Source: Vibrio syngnathi
Lineage (GTDB): Bacteria; Pseudomonadota; Gammaproteobacteria; Enterobacterales; Vibrionaceae
Reading direction: 5' to 3'
DNA length: 64,000 bases
NCBI RefSeq assembly: GCF_002119525.1
Contig: NZ_CP017917.1
Span: 310,001 to 374,000 of the forward strand
The position numbers and the translations under genes were made by a program. Within the stretch, counting starts at the first letter, position 1. The number at the start of each line of letters is the position of its first letter. The notes below the pieces were generated by a model, which was not told where the DNA came from, did not search any database, and saw only the letters and a list, made by a program, of their open reading frames with translations. Below are positions 16,791-25,855 of this stretch, in pieces.

Positions 16791-16826
16791 TTTCTCTTTC
16801 TCTTTCTCTTTCTCTTTCTCTTTCTC
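16791..16826 (+). repeat. Hexanucleotide microsatellite (TTTCTC)x6
   Basis: Six perfect copies of TTTCTC, then a TCTC remnant, in the non-coding DNA (16741-17147) between luxT and hmuV. On each strand the repeat keeps a reading frame open (Ser-Leu or Glu-Lys dipeptides), but neither frame has a ribosome site, so I treat it as non-coding. Confidence 0.9.
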
Positions 16827-17062
16827 TCTCGAACTCATATCGCTTCTGTTATCTTTCTTTGTGCCAAATGAAGTTATTTCTTTTCTTTTTATATGCTTAC
16901 GCTCGAGCCTTGCATTCAGCCTTAATTGCGAAAAGCTTAGCAACACTAACTGATTATGTTTATTTCTAGAGCCTCAAACGCTCAAGGTGAGCCGTTTTAA
17001 GGGGCATTGCTATGGTAACTAATAAAATTGATTTTAAGGCGAGAGAGAGGCTGTGAGCCAAT

Positions 17063-17087
17063 AAAAAGCCTCGAAGAAATCGAGGCG
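17063..17087 (-). terminator. Terminator of the haem uptake operon
   Basis: Read on the minus strand, GCCTCGA pairs with TCGAGGC, followed by a T run. It lies 60 bp past the hmuV stop codon. Confidence 0.85.
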
Positions 17088-17147
17088 TTGAATGGTGTGG
17101 TTATTAGAGAAAGCGAATACTCAAAACGAACCTGTTCTTAATTGAGC

Positions 17148-17930
17148 TTATTGTGCGGGATGAACCTGAGGGAAGTTCATCGTTGGGTGCTTTTCGACAA
17201 TGCTTGTGTAGCCGTATACGTCTTCGATCATTGGAGGTTTGAGCGCATCCCAAGGACTGCCATCGCACACCAAACGTCCATCTTTCAATACCACTAATCG
17301 GTCGGAATACTGAGCGGCCAAGTTTAGGTCATGCAATACCACGATAACCGCTGCGTTGTGGTTGTCTGCGAGATCTCTCGCTATCTTTAAGGTGTTATGC
17401 TGGTGGGCAAGATCCAATGCAGACGTTGGTTCATCAAGCATCAAGAGACACTGATCACCAGAGTAGTGAAGCTGGGTTAACACTCGAGCTAAGTGGACAC
17501 GCTGCTTTTCCCCGCCGGATAGAGAAGGGTAAAGTCTTTCGCTCAAGTGAGACACATCGGCAACGTCCATTTTTTGGCTAGCTATATTGGTGAGCGTCTT
17601 GTTGGACTCTTGCAGAGGTATTCCTCCTAGTTCGACAACTTCATGAGCCAAAAATGGAAAGGTCAACGTACTGTGTTGAGGAAGCATAGCCAAGTGCTTT
17701 GCCAGCTTTTGAGAGGGCCACTTATCTTTGGCATGTCCAAAGTAGTGAATATCACCCGTGCTTGATATCTCTTGGCACAAAGCTTTAAGTAACGTGCTTT
17801 TCCCTGCGCCATTTGGCCCAAGCAGTGTGGTTACCTTTCCCGCTTCAATCTCAATAGAAACGCCATCTAATACCACTTTACTACCGAATTTCACTTCGAT
17901 GTTGGTCGCTTTGAGTGCTGAAGGAAACAT
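17148..17930 (-). CDS. hmuV: Haem ABC transporter ATP-binding protein
   Basis: 260-residue ATPase that powers haem import across the inner membrane. Walker A is GPNGAGKST (about residue 38), the signature is LSGGEKQR (about 137), Walker B is LLMLDEPTSALD, and the switch His is in VVLHDLN. It overlaps the hmuU stop codon by 1 bp, so the two are translationally coupled. In V. cholerae the equivalent is HutD. Confidence 0.94.
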   Translation of the reverse strand: MFPSALKATNIEVKFGSKVVLDGVSIEIEAGKVTTLLGPNGAGKSTLLKALCQEISSTGDIHYFGHAKDKWPSQKLAKHLAMLPQHSTLTFPFLAHEVVELGGIPLQESNKTLTNIASQKMDVADVSHLSERLYPSLSGGEKQRVHLARVLTQLHYSGDQCLLMLDEPTSALDLAHQHNTLKIARDLADNHNAAVIVVLHDLNLAAQYSDRLVVLKDGRLVCDGSPWDALKPPMIEDVYGYTSIVEKHPTMNFPQVHPAQ

Positions 17931-18979
17931 TAAAGGATTCTCCCTTTCTGTTGAAATAGTAGATACAAGAAGAAAGGAGCACCGATGATTGCAGTGACAA
18001 TGCCTACAGGCAGTTCTGCTGGTGCAAGTGCCACACGAGAAAACATATCTGCGGCGGTTAACAACAGTGCGCCAAGAACGGCAGACAGTGGTAACAAAAT
18101 TCGGTGGTCGGGGCCTGCCAACATACGGCCTAAATGAGGAATAACAAGGCCGATGAAGCCAATCATGCCAGATAGGCTAACCGTGATCCCAACGCCTGCG
18201 GCAGTTAGCAGAATGAGCTTTCGCTTGAGTTTTTGTACTGGAATACCAAGATGCTGTGCTTCTGACTCACCTAGCAACAGGGCGTTTAGTGACATTGCTT
18301 GGCGGTAGAAAACAACAAACAATCCAACGAGCGTGACAGCAGCAAGCAAAATACCTGACCACTTTGCACCCGCTAACGATCCCATCGACCACAATGAAAG
18401 ATCACGCAGCATTTGGTCATCGGCAATGAAGTTCAAAAATCCAATACCTGCGCCTGATAGTGCGCTAATCGCCACACCTGCCAATAACATGATGGTCACC
18501 GAGGTACCGAACTTACCCGTACCTAGCTTATAAACCAACAGGGTGGTTAAGGCTCCGCCGAAAAAGGCGAATACTGGAACGGCAGCAAAGTTCATAAAGG
18601 CAGGGTATTGCAGTGAAAGTTCAGAGAACAGAACAATGGCCAACGCCGCGCCTAATGCAGCTCCTGCAGAGACACCTATGATGCCAGGTTCGGCAAGCGG
18701 GTTTCGAAACAGCCCCTGCATGACCGCACCACATAGTGCGAGAATCGCGCCGATTAGCATACATAAGATGGTTCTCGGTAAGCGGATCTCTTGAATCACC
18801 AGATTGATGTGGGGAGCTAAGTCATTGTTGGGTTGGAGTAGGCTGGCTGCGCTGTCAGCTAAGCTTATGTCCATAGGCCCAACGGTGACCGAGTACAACG
18901 CGGTTAAGACTAGGATAGCGCCGAAGCTTAACATCGATGTTTTTAGTGGGACGGATCGTAACAACATAAAGAGCCTCAA
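17930..18979 (-). CDS. hmuU: Haem ABC transporter permease
   Basis: 349-residue inner-membrane permease of the FecCD/BtuC type with about ten hydrophobic helices. The family blocks NPLAEPGIIGVSAGAALGA (about residue 95), the ATPase-coupling LGESEAQHLGIPVQ and IGFIGLVIPHLGRMLAGPDHR are all present. It works with HmuT and HmuV; the V. cholerae equivalent is HutC. It starts 147 bp after the hmuT stop, a gap partly filled by an 18-bp tandem repeat. Confidence 0.94.
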   Translation of the reverse strand: MRLFMLLRSVPLKTSMLSFGAILVLTALYSVTVGPMDISLADSAASLLQPNNDLAPHINLVIQEIRLPRTILCMLIGAILALCGAVMQGLFRNPLAEPGIIGVSAGAALGAALAIVLFSELSLQYPAFMNFAAVPVFAFFGGALTTLLVYKLGTGKFGTSVTIMLLAGVAISALSGAGIGFLNFIADDQMLRDLSLWSMGSLAGAKWSGILLAAVTLVGLFVVFYRQAMSLNALLLGESEAQHLGIPVQKLKRKLILLTAAGVGITVSLSGMIGFIGLVIPHLGRMLAGPDHRILLPLSAVLGALLLTAADMFSRVALAPAELPVGIVTAIIGAPFFLYLLFQQKGRIL

Positions 18980-19070
18980 TGTCTATCACTAGCTTCAATC
19001 CTCGTTACCGACTTTGCGAAAGCGACGCGGTAATGAGGATTGAGCAAGTAACAGTAAAAATAGGGTAGTG

Positions 19071-19142
19071 AGTTATAGCGGGTAGATAAGTTATAACGGG
19101 TAAATAAGTTATAACGGGTAAATAAGTTATAGCGGATAGATA
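19071..19142 (-). repeat. Four 18-bp tandem repeats duplicating the hmuT 3' end
   Basis: Units at 19071, 19089, 19107 and 19125, of the form agttatagcgggtagata. Because 18 is a multiple of 3, each unit read on the minus strand in the hmuT frame encodes Leu-Ile-Tyr-Pro-Leu-stop. The first copy is the real end of hmuT; the other three follow its stop codon. Confidence 0.9.
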
Positions 19143-20017
19143 AGTGCGTTTAATCGCTTCGCTTCCGAAAGGCTTTCAAGACCAAGCCCACCAACTAAAG
19201 CGCTGCCCTTTACGGTCATGATTTGCTTGTTCATGCCAGCTGGCGTTGCCGCTAACATAGGTAACGCTTTAAGGATGGCATCAGCGCCGCCCATTTTCTG
19301 ATGGCTACGGCCGCTTACTAAAATGACATCAGGTTGCATCTCAACAAGTGATTCCATTGATAGGGGCTTGTATGAGGTCAGGCTTTTAGCCGCAGGGTTG
19401 ACACCGCCAGCCAATTCAATGATCGCGTTGGGTGATGTTTCACTGCCAGCAACATTTGCAGGACGACCTTCATGCAGTAATAGGAACAGAACTTTCTTCG
19501 CTTCATTGCTTGGTACTTGGTTTGCCTGTAGTGCTGCTATTTTCTGATTTACTTCAGCTTTGACTTTCTCTGAGTGAGCTTCGGTATGAGTAATCTCAGC
19601 AATTTGGTCGATTCGCTTTAGTAGCCCTTCAACATTCGCTTCAGTGTTGACGATCTCGACATCGACACCGACAGACTTCAGTTGAGAGATCGCGCTGTCT
19701 GGCCCCATTTCATCTGACCCAATCAGTGTGGTTGGCTCTAAAGCAATCAAACCTTCTGCAGACAGGTTTCTGTGGTAACCAATCTTTGGCAGCTTTTTGG
19801 ATTCAGGTAAGTGACTGGTCACATCAATTGCGATTAACTGCTTTTCAGCACCCAGAGCAAGAACTAATTCGGTAACCGCACTGCCAGCACTGATGATTCT
19901 AAGTGGTTTCACGTCGTCAGCATTGGCGATAGGCGCAGTTAGTACCAACCCCATCGCAGCGATTGCGAGTAAATGTTTGTTATTCTTTAATTTGTTGAGC
20001 ATTTTTAAGTCTTTCAT
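19127..20017 (-). CDS. hmuT: Haem ABC transporter periplasmic binding protein
   Basis: 296-residue periplasmic haem-binding protein of the FepB/BtuF-like class (V. cholerae HutB). A signal peptide ends near APIANADD, followed by LRIISAGSAVTELVLALGAE. Conserved Tyr/His candidates for haem ligation occur in KIGYHRNLS. The C-terminal lobe includes PDVILVSGRSHQKMGGADAI. Start ATG at 20017; ATG 20002 (MLNKLKNN) is an alternative that keeps the signal peptide. The last five codons and stop are tandemly repeated downstream. Confidence 0.92.
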   Translation of the reverse strand: MKDLKMLNKLKNNKHLLAIAAMGLVLTAPIANADDVKPLRIISAGSAVTELVLALGAEKQLIAIDVTSHLPESKKLPKIGYHRNLSAEGLIALEPTTLIGSDEMGPDSAISQLKSVGVDVEIVNTEANVEGLLKRIDQIAEITHTEAHSEKVKAEVNQKIAALQANQVPSNEAKKVLFLLLHEGRPANVAGSETSPNAIIELAGGVNPAAKSLTSYKPLSMESLVEMQPDVILVSGRSHQKMGGADAILKALPMLAATPAGMNKQIMTVKGSALVGGLGLESLSEAKRLNALIYPL

Positions 20018-20198
20018 AATAAGTTATTTGTACTTTCTTTTGATGGAGAGTAATCGCGAAGATGCTCTGTGATCAGCCTGTTCGCATGTTGAGTTTGAAT
20101 TGATAGAGAGCTGGCTTTGGCTATTTGGTCTTATCAATAAAGAGACCAATTTCGTAAAAGTAAAAGGTGCTAGGCCTCATGAAAATCTAAGAGTCGTT

Positions 20199-20612
20199 CT
20201 AGCCTTCTTCAGTGAGTAATTGGGTTGCCGGAATGCCGTTTTCTTGTAAGAACGACAGCAACTTCACTAAGTTCTCAACGTTAGCGGCTTTATCGGCGCC
20301 AATGATGATTGGCTTCTTATTCGATGTGCCTGTTTCTTCTAACAATGCAATCTTGAAATTTTCCCAGTCGATGTACTCTTGGCCGTTGATCGCCCAGTAA
20401 GGTTCGTGATCTAAGATATTGACGCTAATCGAATCTTTGTGAACTTCAGAAACGTTCTTAATATCAGAGCTCGGCAGTTCGACTTCTAATGACTCCAACT
20501 TCACTGATGCTGTCAGCAGAAGGAAAACCATCACGATAAATATAATGTCCAATAGTGGTGTCAAATCTGGCGCTAAGCTCTGTGTTTGAGATGAGTGAGG
20601 CGTTTTAATCAT
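20199..20612 (-). CDS. exbD: TonB-system energiser ExbD
   Basis: 137-residue inner-membrane protein with one N-terminal helix and a periplasmic domain. The motor Asp is in LAPDLTPLLDIIFIVMVFLL. ExbD with ExbB uses the proton gradient to drive TonB. It overlaps exbB by 4 bp. Its adjacency to haem genes identifies this as the haem-linked TonB1-type system of vibrios. Confidence 0.94.
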   Translation of the reverse strand: MIKTPHSSQTQSLAPDLTPLLDIIFIVMVFLLLTASVKLESLEVELPSSDIKNVSEVHKDSISVNILDHEPYWAINGQEYIDWENFKIALLEETGTSNKKPIIIGADKAANVENLVKLLSFLQENGIPATQLLTEEG

Positions 20613-21310
20613 GCTTGGCTCACATCACCAATGGCGACTTTATTGACTGATGAGCCTTTGGTATCGTCAGAGTGATTGGTTTGAATCGACATGCCTTCTA
20701 GCCATACATTTACATAGTTCAATGTATGCTCCAGTTGAGCTAGAACTCGATCGGCCCATAGCCCGAGTAACTGAGCACCGGAGATAGCAGGCAGCGCAAT
20801 CATTAAGCCTGCGGCTGTGGTTCTCATTGCTAATCCAAGACCGTCAGCCAAATCATTAGGCGTGATGCTGCCTGTTGTAGCGGCAACGCCTTTGAACATC
20901 TCAATAAGCCCCAGTACCGTACCAAGCAGTCCGATCAGTGGACTGATCACGCCGATCAAACCAAGCAGTCTCAATCCCGCATGAAGCTGGTGGCGTTTTT
21001 CTTGTAGCCAAATTCCAGCGGCATCTTCACGTAATCCCTTTGAAAAAGAGTGGTGTGCAAGCAGCATCGACACGCCCTTGTAAAGCAGTGGTCGTTTACC
21101 AGAAATAGATTGTGCTAATGCTTCGATTTGTTTGCTGTTGGTTGGTGAAATCTGATTGAGTTCACGACGAATAGCGCGTTTGCCAACCCCAATGCTTAGC
21201 ATGACTTGGAAGACACGCTCTGCGATGATCATTGCTGTTAAGGCTGAACAGATAAGAAGAGGCCATGTCATTAGGCCAAGTTGATCTTGTAAGTAACTGA
21301 TTTGTTGCAT
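20609..21310 (-). CDS. exbB: TonB-system energiser ExbB
   Basis: 233-residue MotA/TolQ/ExbB-type protein with three membrane helices. Conserved segments are LLGTVLGLIEMFKGVAATTG (about residue 127) and LGLAMRTTAAGLMIALPAI, the proton-channel helices that pack around ExbD. It lies 2 bp downstream of tonB and overlaps exbD by 4 bp, so tonB-exbB-exbD form one operon. Confidence 0.94.
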   Translation of the reverse strand: MQQISYLQDQLGLMTWPLLICSALTAMIIAERVFQVMLSIGVGKRAIRRELNQISPTNSKQIEALAQSISGKRPLLYKGVSMLLAHHSFSKGLREDAAGIWLQEKRHQLHAGLRLLGLIGVISPLIGLLGTVLGLIEMFKGVAATTGSITPNDLADGLGLAMRTTAAGLMIALPAISGAQLLGLWADRVLAQLEHTLNYVNVWLEGMSIQTNHSDDTKGSSVNKVAIGDVSQA

Positions 21311-21312
21311 GG

Positions 21313-22080
21313 TTAATCCAACTTAAAACGAACAGGTATTTGTACACGGTGAGCAATTGCTCGACCATTGACAGTGTGAGGTGAGAACTTCCATTTCTTA
21401 ATGGCTTTCAATGCAGCGTTATCGAGCATTAGTGCGCCTGATGAGTTAACTAATGCCTGTTTGATTTGTTTTCCTTCAGCATCTAACCAGACCTCATAAG
21501 TTGCGACACCTTCAACGCCTCGGCGCCTTGCTTGGCGTGGGTAGTTTGGTGGTGTTGGGCGAGCTGAAAAAGAGGGTCTAGTGATTAACACCGGCTCTTG
21601 GTTAGATACGCCTTGGTTAACTTGTCGAGGTTGGTTGGCGGACTCGTCCCTATTTTTATCGACTTTTTTGTCGGCCAGCTTTTCTGGTTGAGTCACCGGT
21701 TTTTTTTGAATCGGCTTTTTCTCGACTTTCTTCTCAACAACCTTTTTCTCTACTTTCTTGGGTTGAGGCTTATTCGTGATCGCTTTTTTCTTTGGTGTAG
21801 GTTTGGCTTGCTTTGGCTCCACCGCTTTCGGTTCGACAGGTTTAGGTTCTGGGTGTGAGACCGTTTCTGTGATTGGTTCTGGTTCAACCGGGTCTGTAAC
21901 GGTTTTTTGCTGAGCTTGTGAGGGAATGCTCTTTGGAGTGAAGTTGATCGATACCGTGTTCGATTGGCTACCAGCAGGCATTGCAAATACTTTGGATTCT
22001 TGAGCGACAAATAACATCGCCGCATGAATCACTAACGATGCGCCGCCTGCAATAACATATCTAGGTACGTTCACATTCAA
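21313..22080 (-). CDS. tonB: Energy transducer TonB
   Basis: 255 residues. An N-terminal membrane anchor (YVIAGGASLVIHAAMLFVA) is followed by a Pro/Lys/Glu-rich spacer (about residues 50-150) that spans the periplasm. The C-terminal TonB fold has PNYPRQARRRGVEGVATYEV and AIKKWKFSPHTVNG. It couples ExbBD to outer-membrane haem and siderophore receptors. It starts divergently from hutW across a 154-bp region holding a probable Fur site. Confidence 0.94.
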   Translation of the reverse strand: MNVNVPRYVIAGGASLVIHAAMLFVAQESKVFAMPAGSQSNTVSINFTPKSIPSQAQQKTVTDPVEPEPITETVSHPEPKPVEPKAVEPKQAKPTPKKKAITNKPQPKKVEKKVVEKKVEKKPIQKKPVTQPEKLADKKVDKNRDESANQPRQVNQGVSNQEPVLITRPSFSARPTPPNYPRQARRRGVEGVATYEVWLDAEGKQIKQALVNSSGALMLDNAALKAIKKWKFSPHTVNGRAIAHRVQIPVRFKLD

Positions 22081-22136
22081 TCCTTCACCAAATCTAAAAT
22101 ATGTATCGGATTATTGCTTAGAATCTAAATAAGATC

Positions 22137-22157
22137 AATTATCAATTGCATTATCAT
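22137..22157. promoter_or_regulatory. Probable Fur site between tonB and hutW
   Basis: Two ATTATC-type half-sites (ATTATCA at 22138 and CATTATC at 22149) give about 13/19 agreement with the Fur consensus when read on the minus strand. Divergent tonB and hutWXZ transcripts are iron-repressed by Fur in vibrios, so a shared site here is expected. Confidence 0.65.
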
Positions 22158-22234
22158 TTGCGTCTATTTATGATTCTCTCAGTTTTAGCAAATAGTCTTC
22201 TAGGCTTTGCTATATAAGTGTTTAGAGAGATTAT

Positions 22235-23644
22235 ATGAGCGTTGATATACATAAGTTTGACGAATCAATTCTGGGCGTTTCTAGCCCTGACCCACTTCGT
22301 TTTGCATTTGCCAAAAAGCAATCTGCACATGCTGAGGGAAGCTCAATCCCGGTCGACCCGAGCAAGAAATTGGAAATCTTTGATGAATTGATGCTGAGCG
22401 AAGGAAAGAAACAGGATAAACGTTGTTTGTATATCCATATTCCTTTTTGTCGCGTGCGTTGTACGTTCTGTAATTTCTTCCAAAATGCTGCAAGCCGTAA
22501 ATTAGTGGATGAGTATTTTGATGCACTGATGGTTGAGCTAAAGCAAAAAGCTAAAACCCCTTGGGCTCAGTCTGGATTATTTCACGCCGTCTATATTGGT
22601 GGCGGAACACCCACTGATTTGTCCCCTCAACAAGTCGAGCAGTTAGGCAAGGCTATTCGCCAACACTTCCCACTAGCCAACGATGTTGAAATGACCTTAG
22701 AAGGTCGTATTAATCGATTTGGTGACGAGATGTTTGATCGTTCTCTGGAAGGTGGCTTCAATCGTTTCTCATTCGGTATTCAAAGTTTCAATACTCAAGT
22801 TCGACGCAGTGCTAAGCGCTTGGATGACCGAGAAGTGGTATTGGAACGCATCAGTTCACTGAGTCGCACTGAACAAGCGCCTATCGTTCTTGATTTGCTA
22901 TACGGGTTGCCACACCAGTCTATGGAAGTATTTCAACAAGATTTAGAAGACTACATGTCGACTGGCGCACACGGTATTGACCTCTACCAACTGATTGTTT
23001 CGGGCAACGCGCCTATGCTTAATCTTGTTGAGAAAGGAAAAATCCCAACACCGGCTAATACGCCAGATAAGGCGAGTATGTACTTGGCGGGCGTGGAGTT
23101 CATGGCAAAGCACAAGGTTAAGCAACTGAGCGTGAATCACTGGACTCGTGATAACCGCGAACGCAGCATTTACAACAGCTTAGCGAAAACTTATGCCGAA
23201 GTTCTACCCATTGGTTGTGGCGCTGGTGGCAATATTGGCGGTCATGGTGTGATGCAACATCGAACTTTAGACAGCTACATGGAGTCTATAAAGCAAGGTC
23301 AATTGCCAATAGCCATGATGACCAAGCAGAGCTCACTAGAGCCAACCTTCTCTTCATTGAAAGCCGGTTTTGATTCTGGTGTTGTAAGAAGAAGTACGTT
23401 ACCGAGCTTTATGGGCCAAGACACGTTTGACTACCTGAAGCCTCTGTTTTCACATTGGGAAAAGAATGGCCTAGTTGATCTTTCGGAAGATTACCTGAGC
23501 CTGACTATAGCTGGCAGTTTCTGGGCGGTAAGCCTTGCCCAAAGCGTAATTCAAGTGCTTAACACTGAATATCAGACCTTGCACCCAGCACCAACTGCCT
23601 CAGGCTTGGGTGCTCACCCGCATGCAACTTTGAAGCACGCTTAG
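22235..23644 (+). CDS. hutW: Radical SAM haem-utilisation protein HutW
   Basis: 469-residue radical SAM protein related to HemN and ChuW. The 4Fe-4S motif CRVRCTFC fits CX3CX2C (about residue 71), and the SAM-binding GGGTPT follows (about 123). ChuW-type enzymes open the haem ring anaerobically by methyl transfer and release iron; HutW is taken to do the same. It leads a plus-strand hutWXZ operon, with hutX 49 bp downstream. Confidence 0.93.
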   Translation: MSVDIHKFDESILGVSSPDPLRFAFAKKQSAHAEGSSIPVDPSKKLEIFDELMLSEGKKQDKRCLYIHIPFCRVRCTFCNFFQNAASRKLVDEYFDALMVELKQKAKTPWAQSGLFHAVYIGGGTPTDLSPQQVEQLGKAIRQHFPLANDVEMTLEGRINRFGDEMFDRSLEGGFNRFSFGIQSFNTQVRRSAKRLDDREVVLERISSLSRTEQAPIVLDLLYGLPHQSMEVFQQDLEDYMSTGAHGIDLYQLIVSGNAPMLNLVEKGKIPTPANTPDKASMYLAGVEFMAKHKVKQLSVNHWTRDNRERSIYNSLAKTYAEVLPIGCGAGGNIGGHGVMQHRTLDSYMESIKQGQLPIAMMTKQSSLEPTFSSLKAGFDSGVVRRSTLPSFMGQDTFDYLKPLFSHWEKNGLVDLSEDYLSLTIAGSFWAVSLAQSVIQVLNTEYQTLHPAPTASGLGAHPHATLKHA

Positions 23645-23693
23645 TCTCGAATTTTTAATTCATAACTTACTTGTTTATACGGAAACTTATTCA

Positions 23694-24215
23694 ATGACAG
23701 ATACAACATTAGCAATGACAAAAACTCTAGAACAACGTGTCGCACGCATTCTAGAAGAAGAACCAAAACTACTTCCTACAGCTATTGCGGAAAAGTTAAG
23801 TGTTTCAGAGGTTGAAGTGGTCGCGGCTTTTCCTGGAGACATGGCGGTGATGTTAGACGGCGGCCGTGCTCAAGAGATTCTAGAAGGTTTGGTTGGTTGG
23901 GGCCCCGTGACCACAATCATGCGTTCATTTGGCTCAATCTTCGAAGTAAAAGCGCCGTTCCCTAAAGGTAAAGTCGCACGTGGTTACTACAACCTAATGG
24001 GTAAAGAAGGCGAGCTGCATGGCCACCTAAAACTCGACAACATCAAACACATTGGTTTGGTGAGCAAGACGTTTATGGGTCGTGAAAGTCATTACTTCGG
24101 TTTCTTCAGTGAAACGGGCGAGAACATTTTTAAGATCTATCTAGGCCGCAATGAAAAGCGAGAGCTGATTGCCGACCAAGTTGAACGCTTTAAAGCACTA
24201 AAAGAACGAGCTTAA
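23694..24215 (+). CDS. hutX: Cytosolic haem carrier HutX
   Basis: 173-residue protein of the HutX/ChuX family, which binds haem in the cytoplasm and hands it to HutZ. The helical N-terminal domain is followed by a beta-rich haem-carrier fold, with GPVTTIMRSFGSIFEVKAPFP, RGYYNLMG and IFKIYLGRNEKREL typical of the family. It sits between hutW and hutZ as in V. cholerae. Confidence 0.93.
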   Translation: MTDTTLAMTKTLEQRVARILEEEPKLLPTAIAEKLSVSEVEVVAAFPGDMAVMLDGGRAQEILEGLVGWGPVTTIMRSFGSIFEVKAPFPKGKVARGYYNLMGKEGELHGHLKLDNIKHIGLVSKTFMGRESHYFGFFSETGENIFKIYLGRNEKRELIADQVERFKALKERA

Positions 24216-24356
24216 GTACAGTCAACATCAAGCTTAAATAAGATAGCCAGCTAGCTAAAAGAAAATACGAATGCTCGAGGTCCACTTAGTTTACTAATGA
24301 ACGCTCAACCTCGGGCAAAAATAATAAATAAGAGAAAGTGAAGAAAGGAATTATCG

Positions 24357-24887
24357 ATGGAACAGCAAGTAAAACAAGAACGTCTACAAGGTCGCCTTGG
24401 TCCAGAAATTAAAGAGTTTCGCCAAGAGCGCCGTACCCTTCAACTTGCAACGGTTGATCAAGACGGTCGCCCGAACGTAAGTTACGCTCCGTTCGTACAG
24501 AACCAAGAAGGTTACTTTGTTCTAATTTCCGATGTTGCTCGTCATGCTCGTAACTTGAAAGCGAACCCTCAAGTCTCTTTGATGATGATTGAAGACGAGG
24601 AGAGCTCTAAGCAGCTTTACGCACGTAAGCGTCTAACCTTTGATGCTCAAGCAAGTGTTGTCGAGCGTGAAACGGAGCTTTGGACTCAAGTGATCAGCCA
24701 AATGCAGGAACGCTTTGGCGAAATCATCGATGGTTTAAGCCAACTTCAAGATTTTTCTTTGTTCAAGCTTAAAGCAGAGAAAGGCCTATTCGTGAAAGGA
24801 TTCGGTCAGGCTTACCAAGTCTCTGGTGACGATCTAGTGGATTTCGTGCACCTACAAGATGGTCACAAAAAAGTGTCTAATGAGTAA
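24357..24887 (+). CDS. hutZ: Haem-degrading protein HutZ
   Basis: 176-residue split-barrel FMN-binding-like protein of the HutZ/HugZ class, which degrades haem to a biliverdin-type product in vibrios. QLATVDQDGRPNVSYAPFV and HARNLKANPQVSLMMIEDE (about residues 31-80) are family blocks, and the C-terminal loop has GLFVKGFGQAY. A 141-bp gap separates it from hutX, so it may also have its own promoter. Confidence 0.92.
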   Translation: MEQQVKQERLQGRLGPEIKEFRQERRTLQLATVDQDGRPNVSYAPFVQNQEGYFVLISDVARHARNLKANPQVSLMMIEDEESSKQLYARKRLTFDAQASVVERETELWTQVISQMQERFGEIIDGLSQLQDFSLFKLKAEKGLFVKGFGQAYQVSGDDLVDFVHLQDGHKKVSNE

Positions 24888-24911
24888 GCTCGTTTAACCG
24901 ATTACTTTAGG

Positions 24912-24936
24912 AGCCCTCAAATATGAGGGCCTTTTT
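24912..24936 (+). terminator. Terminator of the hutWXZ operon
   Basis: GCCCTCA pairs with TGAGGGC around a short loop, followed by a T run. Confidence 0.85.
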
Positions 24937-24940
24937 GTCT

Positions 24941-25855
24941 CTAAGCCGTCATAGCGGCGTCGTTTAAGACTTTCGCTCCGCGTAGCATGGCTTCGATCAG
25001 CTCACCCGCATTGAATTTCTCTAGCGCTTCATGTGCTCCCACCTGATTGGCTCGGTCAACACAGATCTCACTGGATAGTGAAGTATGTAAAATACAGTAG
25101 GCATGACTGAGTGCGTTGTCGTTTTGTACTTCAAATGCAAGTTCATAACCGTCGAGTCCGGGCATCTCGATATCACTCACTAGAAGATCAATCGCAGTAC
25201 CTTTGCTTGCTTCACGGCGCATCAGGTCGATGGCATCTAAACCGTTGTTACAGATGCTATAAGGGATGTTTATGCTGTCTAAGGCATCAGACAGCTGTTT
25301 ACGCGCAATCAAAGAGTCATCAACCAATAGAATGTTCAACGCTTTTAGGCGTTCTCTTTCGACATCGGTCAGCATTGGAATATGTGCGTTTTCATAAGCC
25401 GGATAAATCTTAGAAAGTAATAACTCTACGTCGAGCATCTGCACGATACGATCTTCAAAACGTGTAATGCCGGTAACAAACACATTGGTTCCTACACTCG
25501 CGGGTGGCGACTCAATACTCTTCCAGTCGCATTCAATGATTTTATCAATCGAACGAACTAAGAATGCCACTACGGTTCTTAAGCAATCTGTCACGATGAG
25601 CACACAGTCTGGGTATTCAGCTGGAGAGATCGGTCGAAATCCGATAGCTGCAGACATATCAATCACTGGAACGGTAAGATCGCGAATAGTGACGGTACCA
25701 ATCACATGATGATGAGAGTAGGGGATTTGGGTCATTGGCTGAAAAGGAACGATTTCTCTGACCTTAAGCGTGCCTATCGCAAAACTTTGAGTGAGGGATA
25801 ACTTGAACATCAGCATTCCCTGTGACTGACTCGCTTTACTTATCGGTTTTGCCAT
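24941..25855 (-). CDS. cheV: Chemotaxis coupling protein CheV
   Basis: 304-residue fusion of a CheW-like coupling domain (residues 1 to about 165, MLMFKLSLTQSFAIGTLKVREI) and a CheY-like receiver (about 175-300). The phosphoacceptor Asp is in DLLVSDIEMPGLDGYEL, and LLVDDSLIARKQL gives the acidic pocket. It links chemoreceptors to CheA in the cytoplasm and tunes adaptation. It stands alone, as cheV paralogues in vibrios often do; a chemoreceptor gene lies 2.4 kb away at 28247. Confidence 0.93.
   Translation of the reverse strand: MAKPISKASQSQGMLMFKLSLTQSFAIGTLKVREIVPFQPMTQIPYSHHHVIGTVTIRDLTVPVIDMSAAIGFRPISPAEYPDCVLIVTDCLRTVVAFLVRSIDKIIECDWKSIESPPASVGTNVFVTGITRFEDRIVQMLDVELLLSKIYPAYENAHIPMLTDVERERLKALNILLVDDSLIARKQLSDALDSINIPYSICNNGLDAIDLMRREASKGTAIDLLVSDIEMPGLDGYELAFEVQNDNALSHAYCILHTSLSSEICVDRANQVGAHEALEKFNAGELIEAMLRGAKVLNDAAMTA

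Noticed and set aside
16751..16969. Open frames across the (TTTCTC) repeat on both strands
   Set aside because: They are open only because the repeat encodes Ser-Leu or Glu-Lys dipeptides; there is no ribosome site or protein pattern.
21598..21858. Open frame antisense to tonB
   Set aside because: It arises from the Pro/Lys/Glu-rich spacer of TonB read on the other strand; the composition bias explains it.
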